In this document: positions 18,281 to 25,140 of the stretch, in pieces
Layout of the letters: every line of letters starts with the position of its first letter
Numbering within the stretch: position 1 is the first letter of the stretch
The notes under the pieces: model-generated
Database searches by the model: none
What the model saw: only the letters and a program-made list of their open reading frames with translations
Told to the model about the DNA's origin: nothing
Translations under genes and position numbers: made by a program
From: UBA932 sp031548545
GTDB taxonomy: Bacteria; Bacteroidota; Bacteroidia; Bacteroidales; UBA932
Reading direction: 5' to 3'
Assembly (NCBI GenBank): GCA_031548545.1
Contig: JAVBQY010000019.1
Span: forward strand, 1-64,000
DNA: 64,000 nt

Positions 18281-19003
18281 ATGAAACGTATCATCTTCAT
18301 AAGCCTCTTATGCCTGGCCTTCTTTCCGGCCAAGGCGCAGCTGCAAACGCAGGAGCTCTACCTCAAGCACTATGACTATGATTACAAATGGCGTTTCGGG
18401 ATGACCCTAGGCATGCATGTCTTTGACTTTGCCGTAACGAATTCCACAGATTTCACCAAGAACCCGCTCCGACTCCAGGCCACCGTTTCGCAACCCGGCT
18501 TCGGCTTCAATATTGACGGTATTGTAGACTATCGTATCGTACGGAACCTCCACCTCCGCTCAGGTATAGGCATCTGTTTCGGCCAACGCAACCTCAATTT
18601 TTTCGGAGAAAGTAAGAGTTTGCTGCAAGATAGTCTGTACCATACCATGTCCTTTGATTCCTATTACCTCGAAGTCCCTCTTTCTATCAAATATTCCGCT
18701 AAACGCCACAGCAACATTCGACCCTACCTTATGGGCGGGATCAATCTCCGTTATAACCTGGGTTCAAAAGTCAATGAGGCTAAAGGCGTTTACTTTGGGC
18801 TCACAGCCTTCGAACCTTTCTATGAGGCAGGTTTCGGCTTCGATTTCTTTTACCCTTTTTTCAAACTATCTGTCGAAGTCAAATATTCCGGCGGATTGGT
18901 GAACATAGCCTCAAACAGTGTTGCGGAGGGGTATGAGGGATATCGCGATGTTATCGAACGGATGAACTCACGGATGTGGTTGCTCAGTTTTCACTTTGAA
19001 TAG
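18281..19003 (+). CDS. porT: PorT-like outer-membrane protein
   Basis: A protein of about 240 residues. The signal peptide KRIIFISLLCLAFFPAKAQ precedes a beta-barrel opening 'YDYDYKWRFGMTLGMHVFDF', which resembles PorT of Porphyromonas and relatives, needed for type IX secretion. Placement after menG is shared with Bacteroidales. The ATG at 18281 is chosen over an in-frame ATG at 18218, since the latter lies within menG and puts 21 odd residues before a good signal peptide. Whether a full type IX system exists cannot be told here. Confidence 0.8.
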   Translation: MKRIIFISLLCLAFFPAKAQLQTQELYLKHYDYDYKWRFGMTLGMHVFDFAVTNSTDFTKNPLRLQATVSQPGFGFNIDGIVDYRIVRNLHLRSGIGICFGQRNLNFFGESKSLLQDSLYHTMSFDSYYLEVPLSIKYSAKRHSNIRPYLMGGINLRYNLGSKVNEAKGVYFGLTAFEPFYEAGFGFDFFYPFFKLSVEVKYSGGLVNIASNSVAEGYEGYRDVIERMNSRMWLLSFHFE

Positions 19004-19026
19004 GCGCCCGGTATCCGGTTGGCGCC
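19003..19026. terminator. Candidate hairpin between convergent porT and FAH-like genes
   Basis: Two copies of the self-complementary GGCGCC (19003-19008, 19021-19026), with an inner CGG/CCG pair, can fold into a hairpin between two convergent stops. There is no U-run, so it may be only a weak or factor-assisted terminator. Confidence 0.35.
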
Positions 19027-19038
19027 CGGCAGCGGCTC

Positions 19039-19554
19039 CTAACACAAACGGGTAGTCACCTTACTTTCTCCCAACTCAAGATCCAATTGCGCACCCCGGC
19101 ATACAACGGCAGGTGTATCCGTAGGGATAAAGATATAGTCGCCGATTTTCAGGGTTAAAAAGCGGGATACGGCAGGAATCACTGTAGATAGCACGCCGTC
19201 ATAGCGAGCAGCCATCTCATCGTCAAAAGGAATAAAAATGGGCGGAACAGCGGCAGAGTAATCGAAACCGGTCGCAGGATCGTGCGGAAGCCCCTGCCGG
19301 CAGGAGTCCTCCAATAAATCGGCCGCAGTAAATAGCAGCCCGGCGCCCACAGCGTCCACATAACGGCCGGCAAAGCGCGGCGCAATACTGCGCCCCAAAC
19401 GGCAGACACGAAAAATATGACAGGTCTGCACAACAAGCTGTTGTGTAAAATCCGGATAATACAGGGGATCGTTATTGCGTAATAAAGCCGTATCCGGACG
19501 GAGATGGAAATACACCTCCTGCCCATCGATACGATTTATGCAAATGATTTTCAA
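19039..19554 (-). CDS. FAH-family protein lacking the metal ligands (probable pseudoenzyme)
   Basis: A 171-residue protein clearly related to the short fumarylacetoacetate-hydrolase (FAHD1-like) proteins of Bacteroidales. It keeps the frame 'GRSIAPRFAGRYVDAVGAGL', a GLPHDPATGFDYSAA block and the late SRFLTLKIGDYIF. But the metal-binding ExE is replaced by QTC (about residues 42-44), the Asp of the GxDFTARD motif is Leu (GLLFTAAD), the catalytic-region Lys is Thr, and GTPAGVG reads DTPAVVC. The protein is also about 30 residues short in the middle. The start is TTG, overlapping the upstream TGA by three bases (TTGA); it matches the family N-terminus. It is co-transcribed after the exonuclease gene. 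Confidence 0.7.
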   Translation of the reverse strand: MKIICINRIDGQEVYFHLRPDTALLRNNDPLYYPDFTQQLVVQTCHIFRVCRLGRSIAPRFAGRYVDAVGAGLLFTAADLLEDSCRQGLPHDPATGFDYSAAVPPIFIPFDDEMAARYDGVLSTVIPAVSRFLTLKIGDYIFIPTDTPAVVCRGAQLDLELGESKVTTRLC

Positions 19555-20372
19555 AACAGCGTATTGCTTTTAGCAGACGGTGTATTTCTGGGAAGAGCAT
19601 TGTCTTTGGCAATTTTGGACTGTAGACGCAACTCTGTGAAAACCCGCTTGGTATCAAGCGTGAAATCACCGGACTGTATCCATGAATAATAGCCGGGGTC
19701 TTTGTCCAGCACATCCATCACCGGCTTGCCTCTGTATTTGCCAAAGTTGATAATAGGCTCATCTTTTTCATTCAATATCACCCGCCCGGCATAATCAAGA
19801 TTACGGGATTTCAGGGAAAATTCAGCCAGTTTATTGACATCGTTTTCGAGATTCTGGTAACGGTCCAACTGTGACTGGAGGATCTCATAGGTAGCATAGG
19901 TGTCGGCAGCGGCGCTGTGGGCATTATGCAGTTCTTTTTCACAGTAGAATTTATAGGCGGCGCTCAGTGTACGTTGCTCCATCTTATGAAAAATGGTTTG
20001 CACATCAATGAGCTTGCGCCGGTGAAAGTCAAAGCAGATTTCGGCGCGAATAAATTCTTCGGCCAATATAGGAATATCGAATTTAATGGAATTATAACCG
20101 GCAATATCGCAGCCCTCCATAAAATTGAACAGCGTACGGGCTATTTCATTGAACTTGGGACAACCGGCTACATCCGCATCGCTAATGCCATGAATAGCCA
20201 TGGCCTGCGGTGAAATCGGGATAGTAGGATTTACCCGGAACGTCTTCTGTTCTTCGGCGCCGTTAGGTAAGACCTTCAGCAAAGATATTTCAACAATACG
20301 GTCGCGGGCAATATCCAGGCCCGTGGTTTCCACGTCAAAAAACACAAGCGGATTACGAAGATTCAACTGCAT
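19551..20372 (-). CDS. DnaQ-like 3'-5' exonuclease
   Basis: A 273-residue DEDDh exonuclease of the DNA polymerase III epsilon family. The acidic motifs are FFDVETTGLD (Exo I, about residues 12-21), YNSIKFDIPIL (Exo II) and HSAAADTYATYEIL (Exo III with the His). A C-terminal module FGKYRGKPVMDVLDKDPGYY resembles the extra domain seen in exonuclease X-like proteins. It begins 3 bases after the dnaN stop, which fits a proofreading or repair partner of the clamp. Confidence 0.9.
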   Translation of the reverse strand: MQLNLRNPLVFFDVETTGLDIARDRIVEISLLKVLPNGAEEQKTFRVNPTIPISPQAMAIHGISDADVAGCPKFNEIARTLFNFMEGCDIAGYNSIKFDIPILAEEFIRAEICFDFHRRKLIDVQTIFHKMEQRTLSAAYKFYCEKELHNAHSAAADTYATYEILQSQLDRYQNLENDVNKLAEFSLKSRNLDYAGRVILNEKDEPIINFGKYRGKPVMDVLDKDPGYYSWIQSGDFTLDTKRVFTELRLQSKIAKDNALPRNTPSAKSNTLF

Positions 20373-20375
20373 GGC

Positions 20376-21503
20376 TTATACTCCTATGGTCATCGGCATG
20401 AGCAACGCCAGGGTTTCTTCATTTTCATCATCGGATTCTACAGGCAGCAGCAAACCGGCACGCGTGGAATCCGCCAATTCAAGGCTCACATTAGCGGAAG
20501 GCAGGTTGGCCAGAATTTCAGCAAGGAAAGTAGATTTAAAGCCGATTTCGATATCGTTACCATCAAAGGTACAGTTTACACGCTCATGGGCGCTCACAGA
20601 AAAGTCAAGGTCTTGCGCCGATACGACAATGGAGTTGCCGCTCACCCTGAGTTTAATCAGGTTGCTGGCCTGGTTGGAGCAAACACTTACGCGGCGTACG
20701 GCATTTAGGAACTCCACGCGGTCTACCAGTATCTTGCTCTCATTGTTATTGGGGATTACCGAGCGGTAAGCCGGGTAATTGCCTTCCACCAAACGGCAGG
20801 TTAAACTATAACCGGGGAAGGTGAATACGGCGTTTTTATTATCAAAAGCCAACTGTACGGTATCATTAATCTTAGCCAGGCTGCTCTTGAGCAGGGCGGC
20901 CGGTTTTTTGGGCAGGATAAATGCGGCATTACTTTCCGGAAGAATATCTGTCCGTTTGTAATACATCAGTTTATGGGAGTCTGAGGCCACTAAAGAGGAA
21001 CCCGTTACCTGAAGGTCAAAATAGATTCCGTTCATCACAGGGCGCAGCTCATCGTCGGCCGTAGCAAACAGGGTGCGGTTAAGCCCTTCGAGCAATACAT
21101 CGGACGGAAAGGCGATTTGTGTAGCCGAAGCATCCAATGCAGGCTTGGCGGGATAATCATCCGCCGGAGCGCCGGGAATATTGAATTTACCACTGGCCCA
21201 GCTGATTTCCACCGCATGGTTGGCGGGGTTTACAACAAAGGAAAGGGGTTGTTCCGGAAACTCTTTAAGTGTATCCACCAACAATTTGGAGGCAATGGCT
21301 ACCGCACCGGCTTCTTCCACATTCTCCAAATGCAAGGTGGTTTCCAAGGTGGTTTCAATGTCCGAAGCCGTAATGGTCAATACCTCGCCTTCAATACGGA
21401 AAAGGAAGTTATCCAGAATAGGCATCGTATTTTTGTTACTGATTACTCTGGCTATAGATTGTAAGTGACCCAACAAATCAGTACTGGAAACAATAAATTT
21501 CAT
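20376..21503 (-). CDS. dnaN: DNA polymerase III beta subunit (sliding clamp)
   Basis: A 375-residue three-domain clamp that forms a ring dimer around DNA. It starts MKFIVSSTDLLGHLQSIARV; the typical 'PILDNFLFRIEGEVLTITASD' region is near residue 28, and the C-terminal end is the usual hydrophobic LLMPMTIGV (clamp-binding pocket edge). Length is normal for Bacteroidota. It is followed directly by the exonuclease gene and is 30 bases downstream of a lipoprotein gene on the same strand. Confidence 0.96.
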   Translation of the reverse strand: MKFIVSSTDLLGHLQSIARVISNKNTMPILDNFLFRIEGEVLTITASDIETTLETTLHLENVEEAGAVAIASKLLVDTLKEFPEQPLSFVVNPANHAVEISWASGKFNIPGAPADDYPAKPALDASATQIAFPSDVLLEGLNRTLFATADDELRPVMNGIYFDLQVTGSSLVASDSHKLMYYKRTDILPESNAAFILPKKPAALLKSSLAKINDTVQLAFDNKNAVFTFPGYSLTCRLVEGNYPAYRSVIPNNNESKILVDRVEFLNAVRRVSVCSNQASNLIKLRVSGNSIVVSAQDLDFSVSAHERVNCTFDGNDIEIGFKSTFLAEILANLPSANVSLELADSTRAGLLLPVESDDENEETLALLMPMTIGV

Positions 21504-21533
21504 AATTATTCAGAATTAGAGTACAATAATACG

Positions 21534-22523
21534 TTATTTCAGGGACTTTTCGGACGTTCCTCCCTTATTTTTATCAACAAAATCCTTATATTTCTTCAAC
21601 AATATATCGAAGCGCACCCATGAGGCCAGCGCCATCTCGCCGGATTCCTCAATATAAATCAAACACTTATCCGTATCATAGCCTTTGCCGGAGGGCTGTG
21701 GGATACCATAAAAACGTAGGGTGGTATTGGCCTTAGCATGGCCGGCGATATGCAGTATGTGCTGCAAGTGGGTACTATCCGCCGTCAATTCCAACAGGCT
21801 GGCCCCGGGAGAAAGCATACTGTCCGCCGTTACATCCCGAAAGTAAAATAAATAATTATCCAGCGCCGCCTTACTTATGGGCATTACAGCAGCAGCACGG
21901 GCAGGCGCCAACTCCCAAAGCGTGTCTGTACGGAAGGCGACAAAAGAGGCTGACGTATCTGGGAAATGCCGTACAATAATGGTATCCATATCCTGCGGCC
22001 GGTAAGTCAAGACTGACTTATCCTGCCAAAAATCAGGCGTGGCGGAGCAATAGTCCATCACCCCGGCATGGTCATAAGGCAGGGTCAGCAGATATGTATC
22101 ATCTCCGGAAAGGGCCACAGCGCCTATATTACTAAAATAGTACAGGCGAAAGCTTTCCAGCACCTGTTCACCGGCCCTTGCCGTAATCTGCAACCCGGCA
22201 TCTTTCAATATTTTTTTAATACCGGGACGAGAGAGGTCATCGAGGTAAAGAGGACGCACCTCCAGCACCGACAACATTTGCCACCAGGAATCAAAGCGAC
22301 TGCTATTGAGCGTACGGCCGTTATTCACACGCCACAGCTTGCCCGTGGTTTCAGCCAGCAACACCGTATCGGCCGGCTGGCCGTCCGCCCACTGCACCAA
22401 CTCCAGGGTAGTGATTTCAGGCTCCTGCAGCAGCAACTTGCGGACAAAATCACCACTGTCGCCGCCTGTACAAGCCATCAGGCATAACAGCCCCACTATC
22501 AGGCATAAAAATTTTAATTTCAT
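21534..22523 (-). CDS. Lipoprotein of unknown function (DUF4340-like)
   Basis: A protein of about 329 residues. The signal peptide KLKFLCLIVGLLCLMACTGG ends in a lipobox with the lipidated Cys in LMAC. The body is mixed alpha/beta with no catalytic signature; the repeated 'LELVQWADGQPADTVLLAET' and 'TTGKLWRVN' pattern recalls DUF4340 repeats, which is a weak resemblance. The ATG at 22523 (MKLKF) is preferred to that at 22535, which adds LII before the signal. It lies upstream of dnaN on the same strand. Confidence 0.6.
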   Translation of the reverse strand: MKLKFLCLIVGLLCLMACTGGDSGDFVRKLLLQEPEITTLELVQWADGQPADTVLLAETTGKLWRVNNGRTLNSSRFDSWWQMLSVLEVRPLYLDDLSRPGIKKILKDAGLQITARAGEQVLESFRLYYFSNIGAVALSGDDTYLLTLPYDHAGVMDYCSATPDFWQDKSVLTYRPQDMDTIIVRHFPDTSASFVAFRTDTLWELAPARAAAVMPISKAALDNYLFYFRDVTADSMLSPGASLLELTADSTHLQHILHIAGHAKANTTLRFYGIPQPSGKGYDTDKCLIYIEESGEMALASWVRFDILLKKYKDFVDKNKGGTSEKSLK

Positions 22524-22617
22524 TATAATCAACAATTAAGAATCAAAAGTTAAGCGCCGAAATCCGGCGGTCAGTATTACTTCCTAATCTCTTCAATCCC
22601 TAATCTCTCAGGCTCAC

Positions 22618-24174
22618 CTATTTTGCAAAGCTTACGGCACGGGTTTCACGGATTACAGTCACCTTCACCTGCCCCGGATAGGTCATTTCCTCCTGTATCT
22701 TCCGGGCAATATCTTGTGATAATTGTTCGGCTTCAACATCAGATACTTTTTCACTACCGACAATCACGCGCAACTCACGACCGGCCTGGATGGCATAGGT
22801 CTTGATTACACCTTGGTGCGACAAGGCCAGGTCTTCCATACCTTTGAGGCGTTTGATGTAAGATTCCACCACCTCACGGCGGGCGCCGGGACGGGCGCCG
22901 GAAATAGCGTCACCCACCAACACCAGCGGCGCTATGAGCGAGTTCATTTCCACCTCCTCATGGTGAGCGCCGATAGCATTACATACTTCGGGTTTTTCCT
23001 TATATTTTTCGGCCAGTTGCATACCCAGCAAAGCGTGCGGAAGTTCCGGGTTTTCAGCGGATACTTTTCCGATATCATGGAGCAGACCGGCGCGCTTGGC
23101 TACTTTGGGATTCAAGCCCAGTTCAGAAGCCATAATAGCACAGAAATTGGCCACCTCGCGCGAGTGCTGCAGCAAATTCTGCCCGTAAGAAGAACGGTAC
23201 TTCATAGCGCCCACCAAACGGATCAGTTCAGGATGCAAACCATGGATACCCAAGTCAATAGTAGTACGTTTACCTACTTCAACAATTTCTTCTTCCACTT
23301 GTTTCTGCAATTTAGCCACCACCTCTTCGATACGGGCCGGATGAATACGGCCGTCGGTAATCAACTGGTGCAAGGCCAAACGCGCTACCTCACGGCGCAC
23401 GGGATCAAAGCCGGAGATCACAATAGCCTCGGGCGTATCATCCACCACAATTTCCACACCGGTAGCCGCTTCCAGGGCGCGGATATTGCGCCCCTCGCGA
23501 CCGATAATACGGCCTTTGATTTCGTCATTCTCTATATGGAATACGGTTACGGCATTTTCGATAGCCGCCTCCTGCGCCACCCGTTGCAATGAAAGAATCA
23601 CTATACGTTTGGCTTCTTTTGTTGCATTGAGGCGCGCCTCATCCATCACTTCATTAACATAAGACATTGCCTGGGTTTTAGCCTCGGCTTTCAGAGAGTC
23701 GATCAGGTTGTTCCGGGCATCGGCAGCCGAAAGGCCGGCTATGCTTTCCAGTTTTTCTATCTGCTGGCGGCGCAGGCGTTCATACTCTTCACTGCGTTTT
23801 TCCAATGTTTCTTTCTGACTTTCAAGACTCTCACGCAAAGTATCATTTTCCTTGATTTTGCGCTGGGCTTCGGAAACCTGCTGACCCAGCAGGGATTCTT
23901 TTTGCTTGATTTTATTTTCGGCTTGGGCCACCTTATTGTTACGGTCGTTAATCACTTGTTCATGCTCGGCTTTCAACTGCAAAAAGCGTTCTTTAGCCTG
24001 CAGCATCTTATTGTCTGCAGCCAGTTGCGCTTCTTTCCTGATAGTATCAGCTTCCACCTGCGCCTCGCGGGTAATTTCCTGCCGTTTCTTCGTCATCATG
24101 GCATTTACGACAAAGTAAGAAGCGCCGCCCCCTACCAGTACAGCCACCACAGCCAGTATAATTGTTGTCATCAT
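22618..24174 (-). CDS. rny: Ribonuclease Y
   Basis: A 518-residue membrane-anchored endoribonuclease that starts mRNA decay. One N-terminal membrane helix (about residues 3-25) is followed by a long charged coiled coil to about residue 200, a KH domain with IKGRIIGREGRNIRALEAAT, and an HD domain with LLHDIGKV (metal ligands) and a later AHHEEVEM. Length matches the family. A 6S-like RNA gene lies just upstream on the same strand. Confidence 0.96.
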   Translation of the reverse strand: MMTTIILAVVAVLVGGGASYFVVNAMMTKKRQEITREAQVEADTIRKEAQLAADNKMLQAKERFLQLKAEHEQVINDRNNKVAQAENKIKQKESLLGQQVSEAQRKIKENDTLRESLESQKETLEKRSEEYERLRRQQIEKLESIAGLSAADARNNLIDSLKAEAKTQAMSYVNEVMDEARLNATKEAKRIVILSLQRVAQEAAIENAVTVFHIENDEIKGRIIGREGRNIRALEAATGVEIVVDDTPEAIVISGFDPVRREVARLALHQLITDGRIHPARIEEVVAKLQKQVEEEIVEVGKRTTIDLGIHGLHPELIRLVGAMKYRSSYGQNLLQHSREVANFCAIMASELGLNPKVAKRAGLLHDIGKVSAENPELPHALLGMQLAEKYKEKPEVCNAIGAHHEEVEMNSLIAPLVLVGDAISGARPGARREVVESYIKRLKGMEDLALSHQGVIKTYAIQAGRELRVIVGSEKVSDVEAEQLSQDIARKIQEEMTYPGQVKVTVIRETRAVSFAK

Positions 24175-24227
24175 AATAAATAAAAAATATATAGTCGGTT
24201 TAAATAATTGATCTGTTATATGTATAA

Positions 24228-24436
24228 TAAAAAACCTGCACCATTACGCTGTTGTCGAAACCCCGAAAATCAAGGCGGAGCCACCGGATTGTATCTCGAA
24301 CGTCCAACGTCCCGAACCGAGGTTCGGAATCCCACCGGGCATGCCGGGGTAAAACAGGCCTGTTCTTAATAGCCGAGTTAAACTCCTTTAATTAATTAGT
24401 GTTGAGTTTCGCAAAATGTGCGCAATGATGCAGGCA
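24228..24436 (-). ncRNA. ssrS: 6S-like RNA
   Basis: The 282-base space between zapA and rny holds a strongly structured minus-strand RNA of about 205 bases. The closing helix pairs CCTGCATCATTGCGC (24434-24420) with GCGTAATGGTGCAGG (24249-24235) over 15 positions, with three G-U pairs. The 3' arm is followed at once by TTTTTT (24234-24229), giving a terminator. The apex holds the hairpin CCGAAC-CTCG-GTTCGG. One long, interrupted rod with a terminal helix is the shape of 6S RNA, and zapA is the classic 6S neighbour. Family assignment (6S / Bacteroidales-1 type) comes from shape and context, not from a covariance search. Confidence 0.65.
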
Positions 24437-24456
24437 AAATAATATAGAACTAAATT

Positions 24457-24756
24457 TTAAGACTCCGACTGTTGTAAATACACTGCTAATTCTTTATCCA
24501 GCCCGGCCAGTTGTTCCAAGACGGGACGCATATCCTGTTTTTCTTCCAGTTCAATCAATCTGGTCACAAATTGCAGGATAGCCATAGACAAGGCGTCATG
24601 CATATCACGATCCGCATAACGTTGGCGATATTGCGCCACCTTGTCGTTAATGCGGCGCGCTGCTGCCCGGATCTTCTCCTCGTCAGAGACCGCTATTTTC
24701 AAAGGATAATAGCGATCAGCCACATTAATTTTTATGGAAAGCCTTTCTTCTTCCAT
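24457..24756 (-). CDS. zapA: Cell division protein ZapA
   Basis: A 99-residue protein that bundles FtsZ filaments at mid-cell. The N-terminal globular part 'LSIKINVADRYYPLKIAVSD' is followed by EEKIRAAARRINDKVAQYRQ and a C-terminal coiled coil (FVTRLIELEEKQDMRPVLEQ). Nine bases separate it from the upstream coiled-coil gene, and the 6S-like RNA begins about 20 bases after its stop. Confidence 0.9.
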   Translation of the reverse strand: MEEERLSIKINVADRYYPLKIAVSDEEKIRAAARRINDKVAQYRQRYADRDMHDALSMAILQFVTRLIELEEKQDMRPVLEQLAGLDKELAVYLQQSES

Positions 24757-24765
24757 TGATTATTA

Positions 24766-25059
24766 TTATCTGTTTAACAGAGCAATACACTTGTCGATCT
24801 CTCTCACAATCCGTCCTATTTTCATTTTTGCATCATCCGCGTCTACACTTGACGCCTTAAATGCTTCAGCTAATTGTAATTGTTTATTTTTTTCTTTCAA
24901 TACTGTAATGAACGCATGTTCACGGTGCAATTCTTCTTTTAAAGCGCTGTTCTCCGCCTGTAACCTCGCAGCCTCCGCTTTGGACAATTCATGCAGATCC
25001 ATTAAACGCATGATCTTGCCTTTAAGCTGTTCTATTATTTTCAGAGACATGTCGTCCAT
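24766..25059 (-). CDS. Small coiled-coil protein upstream of zapA
   Basis: A 97-residue protein that is almost entirely helical, with heptads in IIEQLKGKIMRLMDLHELSK and AARLQAENSALKEELHREHA. It has no signal or membrane segment. Its size and place just before zapA suggest a ZapB-like or division-linked partner, but this is inference; no family signature is visible beyond the coiled coil. It shares a promoter with zapA. Confidence 0.7.
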   Translation of the reverse strand: MDDMSLKIIEQLKGKIMRLMDLHELSKAEAARLQAENSALKEELHREHAFITVLKEKNKQLQLAEAFKASSVDADDAKMKIGRIVREIDKCIALLNR

Positions 25060-25086
25060 AAAAAAGAATTAACACAATGCAACAGG

Positions 25087-25094
25087 CAAATATA
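25087..25094 (-). promoter_or_regulatory. -7 promoter box of the coiled-coil gene-zapA unit
   Basis: The minus strand reads TATATTTG (TAnnTTTG), 27 bases before the ATG at 25059. Confidence 0.55.
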
Positions 25095-25140
25095 CGAAAA
25101 ATTCCGGATATGACAAAAAAATTGTATTTTTACCGGACTT

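Noticed and set aside
22555..22569. CGCCG-AAATC-CGGCG hairpin as terminator of rny
   Set aside because: The stem is only 5 bp and no U-run follows on the minus strand; too weak to list.
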